Part shown: positions 15,026 through 24,157 of the stretch, one piece after another | How positions within the stretch are numbered: position 1 is the first letter of the stretch | Layout of the letters: each line of letters opens with the position of its first letter | From: Akkermansiaceae bacterium | Lineage (GTDB): Bacteria > Verrucomicrobiota > Verrucomicrobiia > Verrucomicrobiales > Akkermansiaceae | Length of the DNA stretch: 37,061 nucleotides | Assembly: GCA_023263995.1 (NCBI GenBank) | Contig: JALQTQ010000007.1 | Location: 1 to 37,061, forward strand | Direction of reading: 5' to 3' | Translations under genes and position numbers: made by a program | Notes under the pieces: generated by a model | Seen by the model: the letters and a program-made list of their open reading frames with translations, nothing else | What the model was told of the DNA's origin: nothing | Databases searched by the model: none

Positions 15026-16828
15026 TCACAGGATCTGGTCGGAAGCGTTCTGCTGTCTTGAGATGTCATTAAGGGTCAGGATGCCCACCATGCGGTCGGG
15101 ATTGGTGGGGCTGACCACCGGAACCTGCTGGAAGTCGCGTGCGATCAGTTGGTTGGCGGCGTCACGGATCGGGCAGTTCGGGGCAATGACAAAGAGTTTC
15201 TGATCCTTGATGAGGTCTGCGAGGGCGGAGCGGGCAGGTGCTTGGTGGATTTCCGATCGGGTCACGATTCCGACCAGGCGGTTGTTTTGGTCGACAACCG
15301 GGTAGCCGTGATGGCGTTCGAGCCGGGTTTTGAGGTCGCGGCGGATGTCCTCGATCGAAGCGGTGAGGGAGAGCGTTTCGACATCGTGGGTCATGATGGT
15401 GCTGACTGGGAGCTTGGACCAATCACGGGCCCCACGGTAGCTTGGGAGCTTTCGCAACGAAACACCGTCCTGAATGAGCAGGGCGTGGTAGATCGAAACC
15501 GGGCTCAGGCGCCCGGCGATGGCCCAGGAGATCAGGTTGCCGACCATCAAAGGAAGAATCAAGGAGTAGGTTCCGGTCATCTCAAAGATCATGATGAGGG
15601 ATGTCAGGGGGTTGCGAATGATTGAGCCGAAAAAGGCTCCCATTCCGAGCAGGACGCAGGCCCCGGTGATGTGGGAGTCGCCTGGGTAGCCTGGCAGGGG
15701 CATGATCTGATGGAGGGTGGTTATTCCGAGGCCAGCCATACCGCCGAGCATGCCACCAAGGAAAAGTGTCGGAGAGAACAAGCCTCCGGACCCTCCGGTG
15801 GCATAGTTGATGATCACCGCGAGCCCTTTCAGGATAAAAAGGAGAGCGAGGACTCCGAGAGTCAGTTGGGCCTCGAAGGCCAGTTCGAGGCTTTCGTATC
15901 CCACACTGAAAACATCGCGGTTTTCCTGGCCGAGAAGGCCGGTAAGAAACCAACCGGCAAGGCCTAGACATCCGGCAGCGAATCCTCCGGATGCCGGTCG
16001 AAGCCAAAGCGGAAAGACCTTTCTCCGTCGCAGCACCTGGCGCAGTTTCAGGATCGCTCCGGTAAAAAGGGGGCCGAAAACACCGGCGATGATTCCTATC
16101 GGGAGGGCCACCAACATCCAGAGAGACGTCTCGTATTCGAGGTCGAGATGGGTCGAAACCACGGGTGCTTCTCCGAGGATCATACGGGAGACCGTGGCCG
16201 CGATGACCACCGCGATCGCAATGCCACCGAGAGCCTTGGTGGAGAAGTCGTCGAGGAGTTCCTCGAAGACAAACATGATGGCGGCAATCGGGGCGTTGAA
16301 GGCCGCCGCAATCCCGCCGGCCACCCCGACCGGGACCATGGCTTGCTTGCGGGCCGGGTCGCGAAAGCCCCAGCGTCCGATCGTGGAGCCGACGGCGGCT
16401 GAGACATGGACGGTGGGGCCCTCCCGCCCGAGGGAATTACCCAGCCCGACATAGAGCGTGCCTAAAAGGAAGCGCCACAGACCAGCTCGGGCCGAAATGT
16501 TGCCCCCTTGGTTAAAGTAGGCCGCTTTGGTTTGCGGAATGCCGCTGCCCGCGCATTGGGGGGCCCGCGTGGTCACCGCGATCCCAACGAGGAGACCGCC
16601 CAGGGTGGGGGCCATCAGCATGATGGCAATGAATTCGCCGAGAGAGCGCGATCGGGCAAGGTCCCAAACTGCCTCAAAGAGAGCGTGGATGACCAGATGA
16701 AAACCCACCCCGACCAGCCCACAGATGAGCCCGCACATGATGCACAGGACGAGGAAGCGCTGTTGATCATCCAGGCGCGCCCGCATCCACTCCGGGATGG
16801 TTTGGCGATTTTCGGAGGGGATGGACAC
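15026..16828 (-). CDS. ClC-family chloride channel/H+-Cl- antiporter with two CBS domains
   Basis: Inner-membrane anion transporter of 600 residues. The three ClC selectivity motifs are present: GSGIP (94-98), GREGP (134-138, with the gating Glu E136) and GGLFSP in the second half. The intracellular 'proton' Glu of antiporters is matched by FVFEELLDDF (E189/E190), so exchange rather than pure channel activity is likely. This tyrosine-level distinction cannot be proven from sequence alone. After about ten membrane spans, two CBS domains (about 476-528 and 538-590) form a cytoplasmic regulatory module that may bind adenine nucleotides. Function is typically acid resistance or ion homeostasis. 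Stop codons of this gene and the NfeD gene are three bases apart with no terminator visible between them. Confidence 0.93.
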   Translation of the reverse strand: MSIPSENRQTIPEWMRARLDDQQRFLVLCIMCGLICGLVGVGFHLVIHALFEAVWDLARSRSLGEFIAIMLMAPTLGGLLVGIAVTTRAPQCAGSGIPQTKAAYFNQGGNISARAGLWRFLLGTLYVGLGNSLGREGPTVHVSAAVGSTIGRWGFRDPARKQAMVPVGVAGGIAAAFNAPIAAIMFVFEELLDDFSTKALGGIAIAVVIAATVSRMILGEAPVVSTHLDLEYETSLWMLVALPIGIIAGVFGPLFTGAILKLRQVLRRRKVFPLWLRPASGGFAAGCLGLAGWFLTGLLGQENRDVFSVGYESLELAFEAQLTLGVLALLFILKGLAVIINYATGGSGGLFSPTLFLGGMLGGMAGLGITTLHQIMPLPGYPGDSHITGACVLLGMGAFFGSIIRNPLTSLIMIFEMTGTYSLILPLMVGNLISWAIAGRLSPVSIYHALLIQDGVSLRKLPSYRGARDWSKLPVSTIMTHDVETLSLTASIEDIRRDLKTRLERHHGYPVVDQNNRLVGIVTRSEIHQAPARSALADLIKDQKLFVIAPNCPIRDAANQLIARDFQQVPVVSPTNPDRMVGILTLNDISRQQNASDQIL

Positions 16829-17040
16829 GGAGGCAAGGCTCTGATGAATTGCGGCAAGAGGCTGTCGGGGGCCTGCCCCTACGGCCTGGAGCAGTTTCTT
16901 GGCTTTCGGCCTGCCCTGCCAAGGGGATGGGAAAGCGAGGGGTCCTTAGTCGGTTGAGCGGCGTCATGCAAAGACGAAATCCAGGCCCGGGCTTTTTGGC
17001 CGAAAATGGCAGTGGGAATCATCTGCCGCTAATGCAAAAT

Positions 17041-17057
17041 TGGTCTTCGGTAAGACC
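17041..17057 (-). terminator. Weak terminator after the AraC gene
   Basis: GGTCTT (17042-17047) and AAGACC (17052-17057) form a perfect 6-bp stem with a 4-base loop. On the minus strand it is followed by AATTTTGC. It lies 16 bases past the regulator's stop codon. The U-run is only four bases, so termination may be partial. The rest of the 244-base gap up to the ClC gene holds nothing I can identify. Confidence 0.45.
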
Positions 17058-17072
17058 GTGCTGCCCCGGAGT

Positions 17073-17831
17073 TTAAGTGCGCGGGGGCGAAGACGAACGG
17101 GCCCCGGACTTCTTGGTGAATCGCCGACGGTAGGCGCTGGGAGGTTCACCAATGAGCTGGGTGAATTTACGGGAAAAGGCACTGTGATCATAAAATCCCA
17201 CATCGAGGGCGATGGTGGTGACCGGGTTGACGCCAAATCGGAGCATCTCACAGGCGCGGAGGATGCGCAGGCGCATGAGGTATTGCCGCGGAGTGGTCTG
17301 GTAGATTTCCTGAAATTTTCGCTCCAGCTGTCGCACCGACATGTGGACTTCCCGGGCGAGGTCGGCGATGGTGATGCGCTCTGCGAAGCGGGCGTTGAGG
17401 ATTTCGGTGACCTTACGCAGGCTCGGGTCGAGCTCGACCCGATAACTGCGGACCAGTCCACAGAGTCCAGCGATTTTTCCGTCACGAGTGAAGAGGGGAA
17501 TCTTGTCGGTGGTGTACCATTCGGGAATTCCCAGTTCGTTGGGAAAAAGCTCAACGATATCGTTCACGGGTTTGCCGGTTTCGAGAATGAGGCGGTCGTC
17601 CGAGGCGAATTTTTCCGCCATTTGGGGTGGGAAGATCTCCTGGTCCGTCTTGCCGAGGAGCTCTTCTTCCCGGGCGAGGCCACAGTGGTGAACGAAGGCA
17701 CGATTTCCAGCCACAAGCCGGAGCTGGTGGTCCTTCGCAAAATACATGAGATTGGGAAGGTATTCGAAGAGATCGCGCACCGTGCCTGGCCGAAGGCTTT
17801 CAGTCCAACGATTGATTTCTCCGCGGGTCAT
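17073..17831 (-). CDS. PAS-AraC family transcriptional regulator
   Basis: 252 residues from the ATG at 17829-17831; the frame is open further upstream but that part overlaps the divergent gene. Residues 18-130 are a PAS domain (LFEYLPNLMYFAKD, GKTDQEIFPP, then WYTTDKIPLFTRDGKIAGLCG), a likely small-ligand sensor. Residues 150-238 are the double helix-turn-helix of AraC proteins, with ITIADLAREVHMSVRQLERKF and the signature VGFYDHSAFSRKF. It is divergent from the Gfo/Idh/MocA oxidoreductase across 78 bases, the classic layout for a regulator controlling its neighbour. I infer that it activates the 17910-22468 operon in response to a sugar-related signal. Confidence 0.9.
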   Translation of the reverse strand: MTRGEINRWTESLRPGTVRDLFEYLPNLMYFAKDHQLRLVAGNRAFVHHCGLAREEELLGKTDQEIFPPQMAEKFASDDRLILETGKPVNDIVELFPNELGIPEWYTTDKIPLFTRDGKIAGLCGLVRSYRVELDPSLRKVTEILNARFAERITIADLAREVHMSVRQLERKFQEIYQTTPRQYLMRLRILRACEMLRFGVNPVTTIALDVGFYDHSAFSRKFTQLIGEPPSAYRRRFTKKSGARSSSPPRT

Positions 17832-17909
17832 GACGCAAAGATACACGAAATTAACGCATTCATACAAGACATGATTGCCGTCCCTTCCTAGTTTGAGAGA
17901 GTAATCACC

Positions 17910-19037
17910 ATGTCGAATCCACCCAACATCGCCATCGTCGGTCTCGGTTTCGGGGCTGAGTTCATTCCCATTTACCAACGTCACCCCGAGGCCAATCTGG
18001 CTGCGATCTGCCAGCGCACCGAGTCATCGCTGAACGAGATTGGGGACAAGTATGGCATCGACAAGCGCTACACCAGCTTCGAGGAGCTTTTGAAGGACCC
18101 GGAGATTGACGCCGTACACATCAATTCACCCATTCCTAATCACGCCGAGCAAACCATTGCCGCGTTAAAGGCCGGGAAGCACGTGGCCTGCACCGTGCCG
18201 ATGGCCACTTCGGTGGAAGATTGCCGCGCCATCGTTGAGTTGTGCGCCGACACCGGCTTGAAATACATGATGATGGAAACGGTGGTCTATGCCCGCGAGT
18301 TTCTCTACATGAAGGATTTGTACGACCGTGGGGAACTCGGGAAGTTGCAATTCCTAAAGGCCTCGCACCAGCAGGACATGGATGGATGGCCGGGATACTG
18401 GCCGGGTCTTCCTCCGATGCACTACGCCACCCACTGCGTGGGACCGGTCTTGGGGCTGGGGCGTGACCAAGCCGAATATGTCTCCTGTTTTGCCTCCGGA
18501 ACAATTCGGGAGGAAATGCACGGTTGTTATGGATCGCCCTACGCGGTGGAAAGCTGCCACATCAAGTTCAAGGACAGCGATCTCTCCGGTTTGGTCTATC
18601 GGTCCCTTTTTGATGTGGCCCGCCAATACCGCGAGTCCTTTGAAGTCTACGGGGACAAGAAAGCGGTCGAGTGGCCGCTCATCGAGGGAGAGGAGATGGT
18701 GGTCCACACTGCCAAGAAGCCGGAGCCCGAGATCCCCGAAAAGGTAGTGTGTCCTGACTTCGCCCACCTGTTGCCCGAGGAAATTGCGCCCTTCACCACC
18801 GGTGGGGTTTACGGGGGAGAAGAGGGGGAAGAGCATCTCAGCTTCACCCAGGGAGCGGGTCATGGAGGATCCCACCCGCATCTCGTTCACCAGTTCGTGG
18901 AACTCCTTTTGGGGAGGGGTGAGGGCTACCCTAATGCGGTTCAGTCGGCCAATATCACCTGCACCGGTATCCTCGCTCACGAGTCGGCGCAAAAAGGCGG
19001 CGAGATCGTCCGACTCCCTGAATTTACTCTCAGCTAA
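17910..19037 (+). CDS. Gfo/Idh/MocA family oxidoreductase
   Basis: 375 residues. The N-terminal Rossmann domain has GLGFGAEF (11-18). The family's usual EKPxA loop reads CTVPMA (94-99), so the Lys that often helps catalysis is absent; NHAEQTIAALKAGKHV just before it keeps the family pattern. The C-terminal alpha/beta domain has the substrate face MHYATHCVGPVLGLGR, whose His is the usual catalytic candidate. Members oxidise, reduce or epimerise sugars and cyclitols with NAD(P). It is five bases upstream of the ThuA/propeller gene, so the two form an operon. No signal peptide, so it acts in the cytoplasm. Confidence 0.9.
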   Translation: MSNPPNIAIVGLGFGAEFIPIYQRHPEANLAAICQRTESSLNEIGDKYGIDKRYTSFEELLKDPEIDAVHINSPIPNHAEQTIAALKAGKHVACTVPMATSVEDCRAIVELCADTGLKYMMMETVVYAREFLYMKDLYDRGELGKLQFLKASHQQDMDGWPGYWPGLPPMHYATHCVGPVLGLGRDQAEYVSCFASGTIREEMHGCYGSPYAVESCHIKFKDSDLSGLVYRSLFDVARQYRESFEVYGDKKAVEWPLIEGEEMVVHTAKKPEPEIPEKVVCPDFAHLLPEEIAPFTTGGVYGGEEGEEHLSFTQGAGHGGSHPHLVHQFVELLLGRGEGYPNAVQSANITCTGILAHESAQKGGEIVRLPEFTLS

Positions 19038-19042
19038 AAACA

Positions 19043-22000
19043 ATGAAGAATTTCCGTCTCTTTCTCGTGTTGGGTCTCGCAGTTCTAGCGATGGGTCAAT
19101 CTTTGGTGGTTCCCAAAAAGGAGGCACGGCGGATTTCGGTGCTCTTCTTTGGTGCCCCGACGTCCAATGGCCCTGCCCATGATCCCATCACCCGTTACCG
19201 TGTTCTGAAGAAACACTTGGGAGTGCGCGGAATCGACTTCACTTACAGTGAGGATCCCGCCGAAGCCCTGAATGCCGAGACGCTGGCGCAGCACGATGCC
19301 CTTCTCATGTATGGCAATTGGGAGCAGAACGGACGGATGCCTGAGGCTCAGGAAAAGGCCTTGCTGGACTACGTGGAGGGAGGGGGGGCCTTTTTGCCGA
19401 TTCACTGTGCCTCTGCATGTTACGGAGCTTCACCGTCATTCGTGAAGCTGGTGGGGGGCCGCTTCCGCTCCCACGGTGACGGTGTCTTTGCTCCCGAAAC
19501 CACCCGGGTGAAGCATCCGGTGACCGATGGTTATCGGTCCTTCAAGGCGTGGGATGAGACCTACGTGCACAGCGACCACACCGAGGATCGGATCGTCCTG
19601 CAGACCAGAGACGGGGAGCCCTGGACTTGGGTCAGGGAGCAGGGGAAGGGCAAGGTTTTTTACACCGCCTCGGGACACGATCACCGAGTCTGGGACACTC
19701 CGGAATATCACGAATTGCTCTGGCGTGGCATCATGTGGTCGGTCGGTAAGGCGACCCGTGCCAAGTTGCGTGAACTCGCCCTCCCGGAGCTCAAATTCGC
19801 CAAAGCCCAACTGCCGGGTTACCTAGAGCGAAAGACCATCGAAGAATACCAGCTTCCATTACCTCCCGAAGAATCGCTCAAGTTGGCCCAAGTCCCTCCG
19901 GGGTTTGAGCTTTCCCTGTTCGCGAGCGAGCCGGACATCGTCAATCCCATCGCGATTCGCTTCGACGAGCGCGGTCGGGCATTCGTTCTGGAGACCATCG
20001 ACTACCCCAACAACCTTCAGCAGGGCGATTTGGGGCATGACCGCCTGACCATCTGCGAGGACACCGATGGCGATCACCGGGCCGATCGTTTCACCCGGTT
20101 TGCGGAGAAGCTTTCCATTCCCACTTCACTCGTCTTTGCCTATGATGGGGTGATCATTACGAACGGCTCGGAGATTCTCTACCTGCGCGATACCGACGGC
20201 GATGACCGGGCTGATGTCCGCAAGCCTCTCTTTCGCGGCTTCAACATGGGGGACACTCACGCCGGGCCCTCGAACCTCCGCTTCGCGCCCGATGGATGGA
20301 TCTATGCCACCATCGGCTACTCCGGCTTTCGCGGGCAGGTCGGCGGCCAGGAGACCAGTTTCACTCAGGGCATTTTCCGCTTTCGCCTGAATGGTGACCC
20401 CACCACAACGGACCCGGGATCAGACGGAACCTTGCAGGAGTTGGTGCAACTCGAATACATCCAACCCACCACCAATAATACCTGGGGGCTCGACTTTACC
20501 GAGGAATTCGACATTTTCGCGTCTACCGCCAACGGAAACCCGTCTGCTTACGTGACCTTTCCCCGGAGCGAATACGAGCGATTCCAGATCGAGCAACCCC
20601 GCACACCCAGGGCCGATTTCAGGGATCCCTTCAATCCTTCTTCCGCGGATATTCGTCAGGTCGAGAACCACAACACCTACACCTCGGCAGCTAGCCATGC
20701 CATTTACAAGGGAACTCGCTTTCCCGAGGAATATCGGAACAAAATCGCCTTCATCTGCGGACCGACCGGAAAGTTGGTCGGGCAATTTCGCCTCGAACCC
20801 GAAGGCTCGGGGTTCCGCTCTTACCAATTGCCCAATAACATCTACAATTCGGCTGATGCTTGGTCGGCCCCGGTTTGCGCGGAAGTCGGTCCGGATGGAG
20901 CCCTCTGGGTCTGCGATTGGTATAACATCATCGTGCAGCACAACCCGACGCCCTCGGTGCGGTCGGCCGGCTACGATGCCCGCACCGGAAAAGGGAATGC
21001 CTACGTGACTCCGTTGCGCGACAAGCAGCACGGGCGAATCTACCGGATTTATCCCAAGGGAAGCACGGACCAGAAAGCGAAGCCCGCTGTCGCTGGAATT
21101 TTCGAGAAAATGACACGGGCTGGAATCGATGATATCCGTGCGTCCTTGCTTTCGGACGACCGCGTCGTGCGCCGGGCCGCTCTGCGGGTGGCACCGCTCG
21201 ATGACACCTTGGAAAAGACCTTCATCAAGGACGGAAGTTTCACCGAGAAGGATCCCCGCACCCTGGTGGAGCTTCTCCTCGCCTTTTCCCGGGTTGCTCC
21301 TTCTGAGAGCGTGGCGCGAGCCCTGCTAGCCCTCAAGATCGCTCCTTCAGACGCCGGGCTATCTGATGCCCGTCGGGTCGCGATCCGGGCCCATGCCGCC
21401 GAGGTCATTCCTCTCTTGGTGCGCAAGGCCAAGGAAGGCGAAGTTCCCGAGCAAGTGGATCGCAATCTCTTCCCGGATCCCGGTCTGACCGAGGTAAAAG
21501 GTTGGGAGCCCCGGATCTATGGTGGAGACCGGCAGAAGGTCGAGCACGGGGTCTCGAAGGACGGAGGACGCGACGGCTCACCCTGCCTGGTGATCAAAGC
21601 GAGCGAGCCGGTCGACACGGGCTGGGCCTTCAACCTCAGGGTCAAACCGAACACCCGCTACGAATTTGGTGGATACGTCCGGACCGAGAATCTCAAAGTG
21701 CAGACCGGGCCCGGGGTGCTTTTCAATATCCACCGCGGGACCCGCACCAAGGCGGTCAATGATGATAAGGGATGGACCCGCCTGAGCACCACCTTTACCA
21801 CGGAGCGGGGGCAGACCGAAGATCTCTTCCATTGCCTCTTCGGGGGATATGGAAGAGCCACTGGCACGGCTTACTTTGATGACCTTTTCTTCCGGGAGTT
21901 GGGACCAGCCAGCGGGGGGGATGATCCCGAAGAACTGGCTCGGTGGTTTGGAGCCAATGCCCCGATCGCGCAGGTCGAAATGGCCAAGGCGACCTTGGCC

Positions 22001-22468
22001 GGAATCGGGAATCCCCAGTCAAAGCAGATCCTCGCGATTTTGGCCGAAGTTCCCCGACGGACGGAAGGTTCCCGTCAATTTGCGATTGATGCCAAGGTTC
22101 ACCAGCGTGGGAGCGAGGTTTACGCTCAGACCTGCATCGCCTGCCATGGCCCAGACGGCAAAGGCGTGGAAGGGGCCTTCCCGCCCTTGGTCGGTTCCGA
22201 TTGGGTCACCGAAGGCAAGGAGCTGCCGATCCAGATTGTCCTCCACGGCCTGATGGGGCCGGTCGAGGTCGGTGGTAAGAAGTTCAACAACGTTATGCCG
22301 CCGCTTGGGCCCACCTTGGACGACCAGCAGATCGCCGATGTGCTGACTTACGTTCGCCAAAGCTGGAGCAATGATACCTCGCCGGTGTCGGCCGCAGAGG
22401 TGGCCAAGGTGCGCAAGGAAACCGCCGATCGGACTTCAATGTATCAGGCGGCCGACCTCCATCGCTAG
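19043..22468 (+). CDS. ThuA / PVC-type beta-propeller dehydrogenase / CBM-like / cytochrome c fusion
   Basis: Exported protein of 1141 residues. Order: signal peptide (1-19); ThuA domain (about 30-240, with YGNWEQNG, LPIHCAS and GHDHRVWDTPEY), related to sugar-utilisation class I glutamine amidotransferase-like folds; PVC-type 'membrane-bound dehydrogenase' beta-propeller (about 285-680, PPGFELSLFASEPDIVNP at its start, DTDGDDRAD and GPDGALWVCDWYN inside); a helical HEAT-like stretch (about 690-800); a carbohydrate-binding-like jelly roll (about 805-952, ending AYFDDLFFRELG); and a cytochrome c domain with CIACH (C1031, C1034, H1035) and axial M1085 (NNVMPP). The design implies periplasmic sugar or polyol oxidation with electrons passed through the heme. 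The substrate is unknown. It follows the oxidoreductase by five bases. Confidence 0.88.
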   Translation: MKNFRLFLVLGLAVLAMGQSLVVPKKEARRISVLFFGAPTSNGPAHDPITRYRVLKKHLGVRGIDFTYSEDPAEALNAETLAQHDALLMYGNWEQNGRMPEAQEKALLDYVEGGGAFLPIHCASACYGASPSFVKLVGGRFRSHGDGVFAPETTRVKHPVTDGYRSFKAWDETYVHSDHTEDRIVLQTRDGEPWTWVREQGKGKVFYTASGHDHRVWDTPEYHELLWRGIMWSVGKATRAKLRELALPELKFAKAQLPGYLERKTIEEYQLPLPPEESLKLAQVPPGFELSLFASEPDIVNPIAIRFDERGRAFVLETIDYPNNLQQGDLGHDRLTICEDTDGDHRADRFTRFAEKLSIPTSLVFAYDGVIITNGSEILYLRDTDGDDRADVRKPLFRGFNMGDTHAGPSNLRFAPDGWIYATIGYSGFRGQVGGQETSFTQGIFRFRLNGDPTTTDPGSDGTLQELVQLEYIQPTTNNTWGLDFTEEFDIFASTANGNPSAYVTFPRSEYERFQIEQPRTPRADFRDPFNPSSADIRQVENHNTYTSAASHAIYKGTRFPEEYRNKIAFICGPTGKLVGQFRLEPEGSGFRSYQLPNNIYNSADAWSAPVCAEVGPDGALWVCDWYNIIVQHNPTPSVRSAGYDARTGKGNAYVTPLRDKQHGRIYRIYPKGSTDQKAKPAVAGIFEKMTRAGIDDIRASLLSDDRVVRRAALRVAPLDDTLEKTFIKDGSFTEKDPRTLVELLLAFSRVAPSESVARALLALKIAPSDAGLSDARRVAIRAHAAEVIPLLVRKAKEGEVPEQVDRNLFPDPGLTEVKGWEPRIYGGDRQKVEHGVSKDGGRDGSPCLVIKASEPVDTGWAFNLRVKPNTRYEFGGYVRTENLKVQTGPGVLFNIHRGTRTKAVNDDKGWTRLSTTFTTERGQTEDLFHCLFGGYGRATGTAYFDDLFFRELGPASGGDDPEELARWFGANAPIAQVEMAKATLAGIGNPQSKQILAILAEVPRRTEGSRQFAIDAKVHQRGSEVYAQTCIACHGPDGKGVEGAFPPLVGSDWVTEGKELPIQIVLHGLMGPVEVGGKKFNNVMPPLGPTLDDQQIADVLTYVRQSWSNDTSPVSAAEVAKVRKETADRTSMYQAADLHR

Positions 22469-22860
22469 CCTGAGCCGAGCCGGGGAGTTTGCCGCGGCAT
22501 GCTCTCCGGATACTTCAAGTCGGGAAGGGTTGAATGTCGACGCGACCGGGCTGCGTCTCCTTCTTTCGTCTTCCTCCATACCGGTGGGCGCCAAGGGATT
22601 TGCGCGACTGTTGAAGGGGACTCATCTCGCCGAGGCTGGCTTTTTCGTCTGGCCCCCAAGGGCGTGGCGATTGGACCTGCTTCTCCTGCGGGATGATGTG
22701 ACGAAGCCTCAAGGCCGGCACCCGGTTTCTTGCTCACTGAGGTTTCTCCCTGCTTCTGTGCAGAAAAGACAGGCGTAGCTGAGGGGCCTGCAGTCGAAGC
22801 TCGAAGAGATCCCAACCTGATGGCCAGCCGGAGCTGCCTCGATGGCCCAAGCCAGCCAGC
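22469..22860 (+). other. 392-base gap with no recognisable gene
   Basis: This stretch lies between the convergent dehydrogenase and epimerase genes. Frames of 65-135 codons are open on both strands, but their translations are Arg/Ser/Pro-rich and match no family I know. No start is supported by a ribosome site. No clear terminator was found, although short inverted repeats occur (for example CTGC-TTCTGT-GCAG near 22752). It may be a degraded gene or a dispersed repeat. Confidence 0.5.
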
Positions 22861-23955
22861 TTAGCGAGACACTCCCAGTTGGTAGATGGTGGTCTGGCGA
22901 TAGGTCTCGCCCGGCCGGAGGACCGGGCTCGGAAATTCCTTTTGATTGGGAGAATCGGGAAAGGTCTGGGCCTCGAGACAAAGCCCGGAACGATATTTGT
23001 AAATCTTTCCACCCTTTCCGGGGAGGTTGTCGAGGAAGTTGCCGCAGTAGAACTGAATCCCCGGTTCGGTGGTGCTGACCGTGAGAGTGCGTCCGCTCTT
23101 GGGTTCGGTCAGGATCGCGGCCTTCATCAATTTTCCATCGTCGCTGGTCTTCAATACGAAGTTGTGGTCATATCCCAAGCCGTTCTTAAGCTGAGTGTTT
23201 TCCACGCCGATTCGTGAGCCGATGGCAGTGGGCTTGGTGAAATCAAAGGGGGTGTCCTTGACGGGGGCGATGCCGGTGGGGATCGAGGTGGGATCGATCG
23301 GATTGTATTGGGTGGCATTGATCTGCAATTGGTGATCGAGAATGGTGTCGGCTCCCTCGCCGACGAGATTAAAGTAGCTGTGATTGGTCAGGTTGATGAC
23401 CGTGGGCTTATCGGTGCTGGCTTCGTAGTTGATGTGAAGGGCGTTCTTCTCAGTCCATCGATAAGTGACCGTGGTCTTCAAGGTGCCGGGGTATCCTTCC
23501 TCCCCGTCCGGGCTGGTGTAGTTCAGGACAAGCTCGCTGTCCTTCACGGTGGCGTTCCAGATTCTTTTATCGAATCCCTGATCACCACCGTGGAGGTGGT
23601 TCGGGTCGTTGTTGGTCGCGAGGGTGAATTCGGTGCCAGCGAGCTTGAACTTGCCTTTCGCGATGCGGTTGGCGTATCGACCAGTAATACACCCGAAGTA
23701 GGGGCTCTTTTCCCGGTATTCGGCCAAGGTATCAAAGCCGAGGGCCACGTCAGCCATCTTGCCGTTCTTGTCGGGCACGATGATCGAAGTGACGGTCCCG
23801 CCGTAGTTGCTGATGCTGACGGAAGCTCCCGATTGATTCTTCAGGGTATAGAGAGTGACGGAGGTCCCATCGATCTCTCCCCACGGGCGGCTGGTGACGG
23901 TGGTGGCCGAGGCAAGGCTGGCGAGAAAAACGGGACAGAAAAGCAGTGGTTTCAT
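22861..23955 (-). CDS. galM: Secreted aldose 1-epimerase (mutarotase)
   Basis: Interconverts the alpha and beta anomers of aldoses such as glucose and galactose. 364 residues. A signal peptide (1-17, ending LASA) places it in the periplasm, unlike the cytoplasmic enterobacterial enzyme. The catalytic acid H192 lies in NLTNHSYFNL and the catalytic base E328 in GLCLEAQTFPDSPN. The substrate loop residues GRYANRI (92-98) and NHLHGG (H122) are also present. Length and order match GalM. It is divergent from zwf over 202 bases. Next to a periplasmic sugar dehydrogenase it would keep the right anomer available (inference). Confidence 0.94.
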   Translation of the reverse strand: MKPLLFCPVFLASLASATTVTSRPWGEIDGTSVTLYTLKNQSGASVSISNYGGTVTSIIVPDKNGKMADVALGFDTLAEYREKSPYFGCITGRYANRIAKGKFKLAGTEFTLATNNDPNHLHGGDQGFDKRIWNATVKDSELVLNYTSPDGEEGYPGTLKTTVTYRWTEKNALHINYEASTDKPTVINLTNHSYFNLVGEGADTILDHQLQINATQYNPIDPTSIPTGIAPVKDTPFDFTKPTAIGSRIGVENTQLKNGLGYDHNFVLKTSDDGKLMKAAILTEPKSGRTLTVSTTEPGIQFYCGNFLDNLPGKGGKIYKYRSGLCLEAQTFPDSPNQKEFPSPVLRPGETYRQTTIYQLGVSR

Positions 23956-24078
23956 GGGCGGGTTCTAGCAGTTCAGTTCCACCGTGGGGAGGGAAAACTG
24001 GCTGATCGTTCGGATGCCCAGATCGCAATAGGGTTCCGGGATGGTCAGCGCCTTGTCACTGGAAGGAAGGTGGCCCCG

Positions 24079-24101
24079 ATGACGGTGAAACGGACCGTCA
24101 T
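24079..24101 (+). promoter_or_regulatory. Operator-like inverted repeat upstream of zwf
   Basis: Perfect 8-bp arms ATGACGGT (24079-24086) and ACCGTCAT (24094-24101) flank a 7-base centre. The centre GAAACGG recurs directly at 24103-24109. There is no U-tract, so it is not a terminator. It sits 57 bases before the zwf start and 124 bases from the galM start, a place where a dimeric regulator could act on either gene. Confidence 0.45.
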
Positions 24102-24157
24102 TGAAACGGGCGATGCTCCCAAAACTCGTTCTCGGGAGTTGAAAAGGGCGGGGTGCT

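Noticed and set aside
22465-22815. 116-codon minus-strand frame in the large gap
   Set aside because: It overlaps the end of the dehydrogenase gene, is rich in Arg/Ser/Pro with no domain or signal, and competes with equally long frames on the other strand.
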